From Pseudomonas gingeri (GTDB lineage Bacteria > Pseudomonadota > Gammaproteobacteria > Pseudomonadales > Pseudomonadaceae), in contig NZ_JACAOS010000003.1 of the NCBI RefSeq assembly GCF_013386165.1, forward strand, positions 186,001 to 250,000: DNA of 64,000 nt. The letters run 5' to 3'. The notes beneath the pieces were generated by a model, which did not search any database, was not told the origin of the DNA, and saw only the letters and a program-made list of their open reading frames with translations. Below are positions 9,373 through 19,463 of the stretch, piece after piece. Both the position numbers and the translations under genes were made by a program. The stretch's first letter is position 1; the number at the start of each line of letters is the position of its first letter.

Positions 9373-10079
9373 TCGAATTGTTCCGGGAATACTGGCAACC
9401 CTTCCTGTTCACGGATGGCGAGGGCCTGACGGGCCTGGCCATGACCCTCTGGTTGTTGTGCGCGAGCATCGCCATGGGATTTGTCCTGTCGCTGCCGCTG
9501 GCGTTGCTGCGGGTGTCGCGCAACCCGCTGTTGCGCTGGCCGGTGCAGCTCTTCACCTATGTTTTTCGCGGCACGCCGCTCTATATCCAGCTGTTGATCT
9601 GCTACAGCGGGATCTACGGCATGGCGGTGGTCCGTGAGCAGCCGTTGCTGGAAGCGTTTTTCCGCGATGCGATGAACTGCACCTTGCTGGCGTTCGTGCT
9701 CAACACCTGTGCCTACACCGTGGAGATTTTCGCCGGGGCGATTCGCAGCATTCCCTACGGTGAAATCGAGGCGGCCCATGCTTATGGCCTGAGCGGCTGG
9801 CGACTGTCGGTGCGCTTGATCCTGCCGTCGGCCTTGCGTCGGGCGCTACCGTATTACAGCAACGAAGTGATCCTGATGTTGCATGCCACATCAGTGGCTT
9901 TCACCGCGACCATTCCCGACATCCTCAAGGTCGCCCGGGATGCCAACTCCGCCACCTTCATGACCTTCCAGGCCTTCGGGATTGCCGGGTTGCTCTACCT
10001 GGGGCTGTCCTTCGGCCTGGTGGGCGTGTTCCGGCTGGCGGAACGGCGCTGGCTGAACTTCCTGGGCCCTGCGCACTGA
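9369..10079 (+). CDS. ABC transporter permease, HisM/ArtM type
   Basis: 236 aa from ATG 9369, overlapping the previous gene's stop (ATGA), which indicates translational coupling. Multiple membrane segments; the EAA loop is GEIEAAHAYGLSGWRLSVRL and the upstream RGTPLYIQLL motif is typical of polar amino-acid permeases. It is the second membrane subunit of the importer encoded at 7791-10881. Confidence 0.92.
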   Translation: MIELFREYWQPFLFTDGEGLTGLAMTLWLLCASIAMGFVLSLPLALLRVSRNPLLRWPVQLFTYVFRGTPLYIQLLICYSGIYGMAVVREQPLLEAFFRDAMNCTLLAFVLNTCAYTVEIFAGAIRSIPYGEIEAAHAYGLSGWRLSVRLILPSALRRALPYYSNEVILMLHATSVAFTATIPDILKVARDANSATFMTFQAFGIAGLLYLGLSFGLVGVFRLAERRWLNFLGPAH

Positions 10080-10119
10080 ATTTCCCATTTCTTCCAGGGG
10101 CTAGGCCCGGGAGTACCCC

Positions 10120-10881
10120 ATGTACAAATTGAATATCGCAAACCTCTACAAGCGCTTCGGCGATAACGAAGTCCTCAAGGGCGTCTCGCTCCAGGCCCGC
10201 TCCGGCGATGTGGTGAGCATGATCGGCGCCAGCGGGTCGGGCAAAAGCACCATGCTGCGCTGCATCAATTTCCTCGAACGTGCCGACGAAGGCCGCATTG
10301 AGCTGGACGGCGAACTGATCGCCACCCACCCGGCGCCGGGCGGCATGAAGGTCACCAGCCCGGCGCAGTTGCAACGCCTGCGCACGCGCCTGGCCATGGT
10401 GTTCCAGCACTTCAACCTGTGGAGCCACCTGACGGTGCTGGAGAACATTGTCCTGGCGCCGTGCCGGGTGCTGGGCGTGGCGCGCAAGGACGCCGAGGAG
10501 CGGGCACGGGCCTATCTCGACAAGGTCGGCTTGCCCCAGCGGGTGGCCGGTCAGCATCCGGCATTTCTCTCCGGCGGCCAGCAGCAGCGGGTGGCGATCG
10601 CCCGGGCCCTGGCCATGGAGCCGCAGATCCTGTTGTTCGATGAACCGACCTCGGCGCTCGATCCGGAACTGGTGGGCGAGGTCTTGAAAGTGATTCAGGC
10701 GCTGGCCGAGGAAGGTCGTACAATGCTCATGGTTACGCACGAGATGGGTTTTGCCCGGCAGGTTTCCAGCCAGGTGTTGTTCCTCCATCAAGGCCGGGTC
10801 GAAGAGCAGGGCGATGCCCGGATGCTCGACGATCCGCAAAGCGAGCGTCTGCAACAGTTTCTTTCTGGCCGTTTGAAGTGA
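10120..10881 (+). CDS. ABC transporter ATP-binding protein, HisP type
   Basis: 253 aa. Walker A is GASGSGKS at residues 36-43, the signature is LSGGQQQR, Walker B is ILLFDEPTSALDP, and the switch histidine is in MLMVTHEMGFARQV. The ATGMKVTSPAQLQRLR insertion-like region after Walker A is typical of histidine/arginine/ornithine importers. It completes the transporter and is followed 12 nt later by an Lrp-type regulator. Confidence 0.94.
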   Translation: MYKLNIANLYKRFGDNEVLKGVSLQARSGDVVSMIGASGSGKSTMLRCINFLERADEGRIELDGELIATHPAPGGMKVTSPAQLQRLRTRLAMVFQHFNLWSHLTVLENIVLAPCRVLGVARKDAEERARAYLDKVGLPQRVAGQHPAFLSGGQQQRVAIARALAMEPQILLFDEPTSALDPELVGEVLKVIQALAEEGRTMLMVTHEMGFARQVSSQVLFLHQGRVEEQGDARMLDDPQSERLQQFLSGRLK

Positions 10882-10893
10882 GGCAAGCCATTT

Positions 10894-11373
10894 ATGGCGG
10901 ATATTCGTGACCTGTCGATCGTCCTGGATCGCATCGACCAGGCAATTATCGAGGTGCTGCGCCACGATGGGCGTATCACCTACCAGAAGCTCTCCGAGCG
11001 TGTGCACCTGACCCCCCGGCCTTGCCTGGAACGGGTGCGCAAGTTGGAGCAGTTGGGTGTGATCCGCGGTTACGGGGCGATTATCGATGAGAAAAAACTC
11101 TCGTCGGGCTTGTCGCTGCTGGTGTTGGTGGCCTTGTCGAACCAGAGCGGGCGAGCCGCGCAGAAGGCCTTCGAGGCCAAGACCCGGGCCTGTCCCCAGG
11201 TGCTGGAGTGTCGCTTGATCAGTGGCGCGTTCGACTACAGCCTGCGCATGCGTTGTCGCGACATGGAGCATTACCGGGTCCTGACGGAAACCTGGCTGGA
11301 AGACCCGGAGTTGCATATCGACAAGTTGGTCAGCCATCCCGAACTGGCCATGGTCAAGACCTCGATGGAGTAA
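10894..11373 (+). CDS. Lrp/AsnC family regulator
   Basis: 159 aa. The N-terminal winged helix-turn-helix covers about residues 10-60 (IIEVLRHDGRITYQKLSERVHLTPRPCLERVRKLE), followed by a RAM/AsnC ligand domain with the typical LECRLISGAFDYSLRMRC stretch. It sits between the amino-acid importer and ctlX/astA, so it probably senses an amino acid, perhaps arginine or citrulline, and controls this cluster. That role is inferred. Confidence 0.92.
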   Translation: MADIRDLSIVLDRIDQAIIEVLRHDGRITYQKLSERVHLTPRPCLERVRKLEQLGVIRGYGAIIDEKKLSSGLSLLVLVALSNQSGRAAQKAFEAKTRACPQVLECRLISGAFDYSLRMRCRDMEHYRVLTETWLEDPELHIDKLVSHPELAMVKTSME

Positions 11374-11381
11374 CCGCGGTT

Positions 11382-11397
11382 GCCGGCGAAAGCCGGC
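11382..11397. terminator. GCCGGC hairpin after the Lrp gene
   Basis: GCCGGC-GAAA-GCCGGC with a stable GNRA loop, 9 nt after the Lrp stop. No T-run follows. It resembles half of a pseudomonad REP element, so it may be a repeat rather than a terminator. Confidence 0.4.
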
Positions 11398-11557
11398 CTC
11401 TACAAGGCCGATGTATGCGATATTCCGACCTCGCCGATTCTGCTGCACCAGGCAAATCCTTCAGCCGTTTCCAGCCTTCACCGCCTGCTTATCAACCGGG
11501 TTTTTCTGCGCCTCGAACAGACAATGAGCACCTCAACTCCTCATTGAATTCGTCTCC

Positions 11558-12496
11558 ATGCAAACCACCCACACCGTTTTGATGGTTCGTCCGGCGAGCT
11601 TCGCCTTCAATCCCGACACTGCCGCCAACAACCGTTTTCAGCAGCAGGCCCTGGGCGGCGAAAATGTCCAGCAGCAGGCCCTCGAGGAGTTCGACCAGTA
11701 TGTCGCGGCCTTGCGCGCCCATGACATCGAGGTCCTGGTGCACCACGATCGCGCCTTGCCGCACACCCCGGATTCGATCTTTCCCAACAACTGCTGGAGC
11801 AGCCACCCCGACGGCACCCTGGTGATCTATCCGATGCAGGGACACAACCGCCGCCTGGAGCGCAACAAGGGCGTGCTCGATTGGCTACGTGAGCAGCACC
11901 AGGTGCTGCAATGCCTGGACTTTTCCGGCCTGGAAGCCCAAGGCCGGTTTCTCGAAGGCACCGGCAGCATGGTGTTCGATCGAGAACAACGGGTCTGCTA
12001 CGCCGGCTATTCCACCCGCACCCACGTCGCCGCCTTGCAGCCGGTGCTCGATCACCTCGGCTACGAGCTTTGCGGGTTCAATGCCGTGGACCGGGCCGGC
12101 GTGCCGATTTACCACACCAACGTGATGATGAGCGTCGGCCGGCGCCTGGCCGTGGCCTGCCTGCAAGCCATCAGCGACGCCTCCGAGCGCGACGGCCTGC
12201 GTCAGCGCCTGGAGTCCAGCGGCAAGGAAATCCTCGCCCTGGACTGGAATCAGTTGGAGTCTTTCGCCGGCAATATGCTGGAAGTGCACAACCGTCGGGG
12301 CGAGCCGCTGCTGGTCATGTCGCGCACGGCCTGGGCGGCGCTCGATGCCGGGCAGCGACGACAAGTCGAACGCCATGCCACGCCCTTGCCCGTGAACATC
12401 GACACCATCGAACGGATTGGCGGCGGCAGTGCCCGCTGCATGTTGGCCGAAGTGTTCCTGCCCAAACACCCCATCGCCGTGGAGTGCGCCCGATGA
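11558..12496 (+). CDS. ctlX: Citrulline hydrolase CtlX-like (guanidino-group-modifying enzyme family)
   Basis: 312 aa, the length of CtlX proteins. The fold is that of amidinotransferases and arginine deiminases: a VRPASFAFNPDTA start, the catalytic-region motif DSIFPNNCWSSHPDGT, the LEGTGSMVFDR loop, and a C-terminal Cys in GGSARCMLAEVFLP as the likely nucleophile. CtlX is described as part of citrulline use in Pseudomonas. The adjacent importer, Lrp regulator and AstA-like gene fit. Dimethylarginine hydrolase is an alternative within the same superfamily. Confidence 0.82.
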   Translation: MQTTHTVLMVRPASFAFNPDTAANNRFQQQALGGENVQQQALEEFDQYVAALRAHDIEVLVHHDRALPHTPDSIFPNNCWSSHPDGTLVIYPMQGHNRRLERNKGVLDWLREQHQVLQCLDFSGLEAQGRFLEGTGSMVFDREQRVCYAGYSTRTHVAALQPVLDHLGYELCGFNAVDRAGVPIYHTNVMMSVGRRLAVACLQAISDASERDGLRQRLESSGKEILALDWNQLESFAGNMLEVHNRRGEPLLVMSRTAWAALDAGQRRQVERHATPLPVNIDTIERIGGGSARCMLAEVFLPKHPIAVECAR

Positions 12497-13527
12497 TTGT
12501 GCGTCCTGCTCGCCTGTCCGACCTTCCGGCCCTGCTGTCCCTGGCACAAAGCGCCGGTGCCGGCCTGACCACGTTGCCCGCCGACCCGCAGCGCCTGCAA
12601 CATCGCCTGGAATGGGCGCAAAAGACCTTTGCCGGTGTCGCCGAGCGGGGCGATGCCGACTACCTATTTGTCCTTGAGGCCGGCGAAGGCGACGTCGTGG
12701 GCATCTGTGCCCTGGCCGGCGCCGTCGGCCTGCGCGAGCCCTGGTACAACTACCGGGTCGGCTTGTTGGTCGCAGCGTCGAAAAACCTGTCGATCAACCG
12801 GCATCTGCCGACCCTGTTCCTGGGCAACGACATGACCGGTCATTCCGAGCTTTGCTCATTGTTTCTCGGCGCCAAGCATCGTGAGGGCCTGAACGGCCGG
12901 TTGTTGTCCAAGGCGCGCTTTCTGTTCCTCGCCGAATTCCGCGAATGTTTTGGCGACAAGGTGATCGCCGAGATGCGCGGCTACTCCGATGAGCAGGGCA
13001 TCTCACCCTTTTGGGAAGGTCTGGGGCGACACTTCTTCAAGATGGATTTCGCCGATGCCGATTTCCTCACCGGCCAGGGCAACAAGACCTTTATCGCCGA
13101 ACTGATGCCCAAGTTCCCACTGCCCACCTGCCTGTTGCCGAAAGCCGCGCAGGCGGTGATCGGCCGGGTCCATCCCAATACCGAGCCGGCGCTGGGCATG
13201 CTCAAGTCCGAAGGGTTCGGCTTCAAGGACTATGTCGACATCTTTGACGCTGGCCCGCTGATCGAGTGTGCCACCGATGAGATTCGCGCCGTGCGTGACA
13301 GCCAAGTGCTGTTGCTGAGCATCGGTACGCCCGGCGAGCAGGCCGAGCCTTACCTGATCCACAACCGCCAGTTTGCCGAGTGCCGGATTGCCGCCGCGCC
13401 GGCCCGGGTTGCCGCCGGAACCCTGGTGGTCGAGGCACGGACCGCCAAGGAGCTGGGGCTGGAGGCGGGGGCTTCGGTGCGCGCCGTGACGTTGTCGGCA
13501 CGCCGCGCGCAACAGGCTGCCGCCTGA
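12493..13527 (+). CDS. Arginine/ornithine N-succinyltransferase (AstA/AruF family)
   Basis: 344 aa from ATG 12493, overlapping the ctlX stop. The N-terminus is IVRPARLSDLPALLSLAQSAG; the centre has LFLGNDMTGHSELCSLF and EMRGYSDEQGISPFWEGLGRHFF, both characteristic of the AstA family, and then GRVHPNTEPALGMLKSEGF. The enzyme succinylates arginine or ornithine, the first step of the AST catabolic pathway. The other ast/aru genes are absent, so this is a stand-alone copy next to ctlX. It may handle a product of citrulline or arginine turnover. Confidence 0.9.
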   Translation: MIVRPARLSDLPALLSLAQSAGAGLTTLPADPQRLQHRLEWAQKTFAGVAERGDADYLFVLEAGEGDVVGICALAGAVGLREPWYNYRVGLLVAASKNLSINRHLPTLFLGNDMTGHSELCSLFLGAKHREGLNGRLLSKARFLFLAEFRECFGDKVIAEMRGYSDEQGISPFWEGLGRHFFKMDFADADFLTGQGNKTFIAELMPKFPLPTCLLPKAAQAVIGRVHPNTEPALGMLKSEGFGFKDYVDIFDAGPLIECATDEIRAVRDSQVLLLSIGTPGEQAEPYLIHNRQFAECRIAAAPARVAAGTLVVEARTAKELGLEAGASVRAVTLSARRAQQAAA

Positions 13528-13614
13528 GCGATCTCTCGCCCTGAAAATGCTTCGAATGCCTGGAAGAATGGAAAAGGACCGTAAAGTCAGTGTTCTGGCT
13601 CGGAAAAACCGTAG

Positions 13615-13634
13615 AACTGTCATTTCTGACAGTT
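13615..13634. promoter_or_regulatory. Palindrome AACTGTCA-TTTC-TGACAGTT
   Basis: Perfect 8-bp inverted repeat with a 4-nt spacer, 84 bp upstream of the delta-60 repeat gene and 88 bp after astA. It could be an operator or an mRNA hairpin. There is no T-run for a terminator. Confidence 0.45.
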
Positions 13635-13718
13635 GTGGGATGCGGGGATGAGGGATTGAATACCCGGCAGCCCTGCCTGCCGGCATGGCAGGGCGTCAAT
13701 CCCAGGGAGGACCGGTTC

Positions 13719-15002
13719 ATGATGCTGGAGGAACTGCGAGGCTATCGACTTGGCCCGGCGGGCGAAGCGGATTCGACGTTTGGGCAGTCGGGTGCGGCCA
13801 GGTTGCAGTTCCCCGGTTGCCTGTCGAGCCAGGCCAATGACGTGGTGGCCTGTGCCGATGGCAAGGTCCTGGTGGCGCTGAAGGTGGGCTTTGCCGACGG
13901 CTGCCGTTTTGGTCTGGCGCGACTGCATGACGACGGTGCGCCGGATGCTTCCTTCGGTGACGGAGGTTTTGTCTGCGGCGGCTTCCAGGTCGGTGTCGAG
14001 GCCATGGCCAGCAGCGTGCAGTTGCTCGCCGACGGACGCATCCTGCTATTTGGCCTGCACTACCTGGACGAAGGGCATACCTTGCCGGGCGTGGCACGTT
14101 TTGATGCCAATGGACGCCTGGACCCGAGTTTTGGCGACCGGGGCGTCAAGGTGCTGCGCCTGCCCGGCGGCCTTGCCGAGGGCCCGCGGGACGGTTGGTT
14201 GCCACCGGGCTTGCCGGGCGTTGAGGCCTGCGCGGGAGCGGTGCAGGAGGACGGCAAGATCCTGCTGATCGCCAATCACACCTACACCTTCGCCGACTAT
14301 GTCGGGCTGTTGATCCGCCTTCAGCCCGACGGCACCCTGGACCCGACGTTCAACGGGCGTGGCTTTGTGGTGGTGCGGCATTTGTTGATGAACTCCTGGC
14401 TGAGCTGCGTCCGGGTCCAGGCCGACGGCAAGATTCTGGTGGGCGGTTCGGTGAACTTCCCCCAGTTGGGCTTGATGGTGCGCTATGAGGCCGACGGGCG
14501 TCTTGATCATGGCTTTGGCGACCTGGGGTTTCTCTCGTTCGGCTTTGCCGGGTCCAGTTCCCAGGTGACGAAACTGGCCGCTGGTAACGATGGGCGACTG
14601 CTCTGTGTCGGCAACCGTTTCAGCCCCATGCGCGGGGCCTTGCAGGGGTTCAGTGTCCATGGCGGTACGGACTTCGGTTTTAATGATGCCGATGCGGTCC
14701 TGCTCGACCTCGACACCCCGGCCAGCCTTTGGGCCGATCTCCTGGTCCAGCCCGACGGTTCGATTCTGGTGGCGGGCTCGACGGTAATGGGCTTTGGCTC
14801 GGACTTTGTGCTGGCGCGTTATCTGGCCGACGGGCAACTGGATCTGGACTTCGCCGGCGGGCGCGGTTGGGTGCGCACAAGCCTGGGCCACAGTCTGGAT
14901 ACCGTCACCGCCCTGGCTGTGCAAAACGATGGTCGAATCCTGGTGGCCGGCCATTCACTGTTCGGCAGTTTCAGGGCGGTGGTGGTGCGTTATCGGGGAT
15001 GA
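13719..15002 (+). CDS. Delta-60 repeat protein
   Basis: 427 aa from ATG 13719, behind a strong GGGAGG ribosome site; a longer in-frame start lacks one. The protein is built of repeats of roughly 50-60 residues carrying the delta-60 pattern: LLADGRILLFGLHY, then VARFDANGRLDPSFGDRG, VRYEADGRLDHGFGDLG, LARYLADGQLDLDFAGG and others, about seven in all. Such repeats fold as beta-propeller blades. No signal peptide or membrane segment is visible. The family occurs in pseudomonads with unknown role. The next gene on the same strand begins 74 nt later. Confidence 0.85.
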   Translation: MMLEELRGYRLGPAGEADSTFGQSGAARLQFPGCLSSQANDVVACADGKVLVALKVGFADGCRFGLARLHDDGAPDASFGDGGFVCGGFQVGVEAMASSVQLLADGRILLFGLHYLDEGHTLPGVARFDANGRLDPSFGDRGVKVLRLPGGLAEGPRDGWLPPGLPGVEACAGAVQEDGKILLIANHTYTFADYVGLLIRLQPDGTLDPTFNGRGFVVVRHLLMNSWLSCVRVQADGKILVGGSVNFPQLGLMVRYEADGRLDHGFGDLGFLSFGFAGSSSQVTKLAAGNDGRLLCVGNRFSPMRGALQGFSVHGGTDFGFNDADAVLLDLDTPASLWADLLVQPDGSILVAGSTVMGFGSDFVLARYLADGQLDLDFAGGRGWVRTSLGHSLDTVTALAVQNDGRILVAGHSLFGSFRAVVVRYRG

Positions 15003-15076
15003 CCGTTGGGCTGTAATGTCCCGCTGACGTCGGGCTGGTGCCATAGTGAAAAGGGGTCGGTGGCGGAGAACGAACC

Positions 15077-15583
15077 ATGTGGCGATTCAGGGCACTGGCC
15101 GGAGTGCTGTTATTGCTGTCTTCCAACAGTTGGGCGGAAAACGTCCTCTATCGTGCGCAACAGCCTGTCGAGTTGGGCGCGGCGCGGACCGAGGTGGCGT
15201 TGCGTTCCAGTGACAGTGCGGGGAAGGGCGGCTTGTCCGCCTGGAAAGGGCCGCGGCCATTGGCGCTGGCGCTGTCTGGGATTTGGGCGCGCGAAGCCCC
15301 GGCTGCCGGTTACCAGCTTTACCTGAATCTGCCGCCGAGCGTGCAACCCGATGCCGCGGACCCGGGGTATCTCGGCGATGTGAGTTTCTATGGCGCCCCC
15401 GACCACTTCGATACCCGACGCCCCAAGGAGGTAGCTTTCCTGCTCGACGAAGCCCTTGAGCGCCTGCGCAAAGCTGGACGGTTGGCGGCTCAGCCGACCC
15501 TGACACTGATCCCGGTGGCCATCGGCGAGCAAGGCCGCCAGCCGAGGATCGAGGCGGTGTCGATCGTCGAGACACCGCACTGA
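15077..15583 (+). CDS. Small exported protein resembling the tyrosinase C-terminal domain
   Basis: 168 aa with a signal peptide (residues 1-20, ending SNSWA). The mature part aligns by eye with the last 110 residues of the tyrosinase encoded 98 nt downstream. Shared landmarks are YxLYLxLP, then DPxY and a short SFYG or SMFG segment, KEVAFLL or KDVAFLV, and a final P-x-TL-x-PV. In plant and fungal polyphenol oxidases and some bacterial tyrosinases a C-terminal domain covers the copper site until activation, and in Streptomyces a separate caddie protein delivers copper. A stand-alone partner or copper carrier is therefore plausible. The function is inferred. Confidence 0.7.
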   Translation: MWRFRALAGVLLLLSSNSWAENVLYRAQQPVELGAARTEVALRSSDSAGKGGLSAWKGPRPLALALSGIWAREAPAAGYQLYLNLPPSVQPDAADPGYLGDVSFYGAPDHFDTRRPKEVAFLLDEALERLRKAGRLAAQPTLTLIPVAIGEQGRQPRIEAVSIVETPH

Positions 15584-15681
15584 TGTAAAAGTTCCCACTT
15601 TCATTGAGGAATCTTCACTCACTGCTAATCTGACTTTGTTGTTGATTTAGGAAATCAATTCGTACGGTCAAGGAGTGAAGT

Positions 15682-17196
15682 ATGACTATCAGTCGAAGGA
15701 AGTTGCTGCAAGCGGGTGCGTTGGGCGGTGGGATGGCGATGTTGCCGCTGGGCTTGATGCAGAAAGCCTGGGCAAGTTCGACCCAGGCGCTGGTGCGTTA
15801 TAACGTGCTCTCCGCGGAAGGCGACAAGATGTTGAGGATCTACGCCGCCGCCGTGAAGAAAATGATGGCCAAGCCCACTACCGATCCGCTGTCCTGGACC
15901 TTTCAGTGGTATACCCACGCAATGCCCTCCAAGTATCCGAAGGCACAGACCATCACCGATGTCTTCGGCAGTGGCAGCAGCCCTCAGAAAGCGCTGGCCC
16001 AGTCCATGTGGTGGACCTGTGAGCCCCATTCCAGCGGCAACAACGACGCCTTCTTACCCTGGCACCGGATGTATGTCCTGTATTTCGAGCAGATCATTCG
16101 CGAGGTCTCAGGGGAGCCGAAATTTACCCTGCCGTTCTGGGATTACACCGGGCCGTACAGTGCCGCCGGCAACAATTACAGCGTGATGCCCAAGCAGTTC
16201 CTGCTCAAGGATGATCCGCTGTTTGGTGTGCTCTATCGCCCGGACCGCAATCCCAATTCGAATGCCGGCAAGCCGGTGGTCAACAATGGTTCGCCGCTCG
16301 ACCTGTCTTGCATGAAATGGTCGGTCTACAGCGGGATATTCGGTTTCTGCAATAACATCGACAACAACCCGCACGGCAGTCTTCATGGTGACGTGGGCAA
16401 CAGCCTGGGGATGGGCGCGGTGCCATGGGCGGCCTATGACCCGATTTTCTGGGTTCACCACGCCAATATCGATCGCATCTGGGCCGGTTGGAACCGCGCC
16501 GGTGGGAAAAATCCAAGCGACAGCAAATTCCTCAGTGAGTCCTGGGTGTTTGCCGACAAGGCCGGCAAGGCGGTGACCACCAAGGTCAGCCAGGTGCTCG
16601 ATACGGCGACTTGCCCGTACCCCTACATCTATTCGGAGTATCCGCAACGACCCAAGACCAGCTTGCAGTTCGCCACGACGCAGAAGCAATTCCAGTTGCA
16701 GGCGCAAAGCCTGGTGGCCGCGCCGTCCGCCACGGCCAATGCCATCAGCCTGAGTGGCAAGGCGACGACGGTGGCCCTGGTGACCCATGCGCTGGGTGCC
16801 AGTACCAGCGCCACGCAACCGGCACCCCGGAGCTTTGCGCTGCAGTTGAAAGCTCAGCCGGCGATCCGCGAGTATGCCTTGTCGTTCGAGGCGATCGCGG
16901 CCAGCAGCGAGCCGGGCAACAGCTATGACGTGTATCTGGGCCTGCCGACAGGCGCCGCGCCGGATCCTGAGTACCGGGTGGGCTCCATCAGCATGTTCGG
17001 CGTGGGTAACCAGGCGATGCATGCTGGTCATCATGCCGGGTCGAAGGACGTTGCCTTCCTGGTCAGCGAGCAGATGCAGAAACTGCTCAAGATCGGCACG
17101 CTCAACGATGCGCCCGCGGTGACGCTGGTGCCGGTGGGCGATCCCAATCCGGGCTCGGCACCGACGATCGGCAATATCTCGCTGCAAACACTGTGA
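15682..17196 (+). CDS. Tat-exported tyrosinase (type-3 copper oxidase)
   Basis: 504 aa. The N-terminus has a twin-arginine signal, SRRKLLQAG, then a hydrophobic stretch ending AWA. CuA ligands are probably His79, His116 and His128 (FLPWHRMYVLYFEQ). CuB ligands are His231 and His235 (NPHGSLHGDVGNS) and His260 (DPIFWVHHANIDRIW). Residues about 395-504 form a C-terminal beta domain like that of other bacterial tyrosinases. The enzyme oxidises mono- or diphenols to quinones. The spacing between the second and third CuA histidines (12 residues) is longer than usual. Ribosome site AAGGAG. It is probably in an operon with the exported partner at 15077. Confidence 0.92.
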   Translation: MTISRRKLLQAGALGGGMAMLPLGLMQKAWASSTQALVRYNVLSAEGDKMLRIYAAAVKKMMAKPTTDPLSWTFQWYTHAMPSKYPKAQTITDVFGSGSSPQKALAQSMWWTCEPHSSGNNDAFLPWHRMYVLYFEQIIREVSGEPKFTLPFWDYTGPYSAAGNNYSVMPKQFLLKDDPLFGVLYRPDRNPNSNAGKPVVNNGSPLDLSCMKWSVYSGIFGFCNNIDNNPHGSLHGDVGNSLGMGAVPWAAYDPIFWVHHANIDRIWAGWNRAGGKNPSDSKFLSESWVFADKAGKAVTTKVSQVLDTATCPYPYIYSEYPQRPKTSLQFATTQKQFQLQAQSLVAAPSATANAISLSGKATTVALVTHALGASTSATQPAPRSFALQLKAQPAIREYALSFEAIAASSEPGNSYDVYLGLPTGAAPDPEYRVGSISMFGVGNQAMHAGHHAGSKDVAFLVSEQMQKLLKIGTLNDAPAVTLVPVGDPNPGSAPTIGNISLQTL

Positions 17197-17202
17197 GCAT
17201 TT

Positions 17203-17304
17203 CTGTAGGAGCGAGCTTGCTCGCGATGGTAGCCCAGGCACCGCGGGGTATCAGGTGCCCAGCGTTATCGTTGACGACCATCGCGAGCAAGCTCGCTCCT
17301 ACAG
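17203..17304. repeat. REPIN (paired inverted REP), copy 1
   Basis: A 28-bp perfect inverted repeat starting CTGTAGGAGCGAGCTTGC (17203-17230) and its complement (17277-17304), with a 46-bp middle. This is the REP-doublet form common in fluorescent pseudomonads. It lies between the convergent tyrosinase and acetoacetyl-CoA synthetase genes. Its middle is nearly identical to that of the copy at 19334-19437. Confidence 0.92.
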
Positions 17305-17310
17305 AGGGCT

Positions 17311-19266
<1,956 letters not shown>

Positions 19267-19333
19267 GGTCTTTCCCTTATGGTTCTGCTAACCGATCTTT
19301 GCTTGCACACACGCGTTGTGACGGTCCACACCT

Positions 19334-19437
19334 CCTGTAGGAGCGAGCTTGCTCGCGATGGTAGATCAGGCACCGCTGGGCATCAGATGCCCCGCGTTAT
19401 CGTTGACGCCCATCGCGAGCAAGCTCGCTCCTACAGG
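19334..19437. repeat. REPIN, copy 2
   Basis: Same element as at 17203-17304: inverted arms of about 28 bp (19334-19361 and 19410-19437) and a 48-bp middle that differs from copy 1 at only a few positions. It lies between aacS and bdhA. Confidence 0.92.
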
Positions 19438-19463
19438 GTTTTGTTGTCGGGTCAGGCAATCAA

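Noticed and set aside
11911..13527. Extended 538-codon frame of the AstA-like gene
   Set aside because: The first 194 codons overlap ctlX in another frame and have low-complexity Arg/Pro content; ATG 12493 is the natural start.
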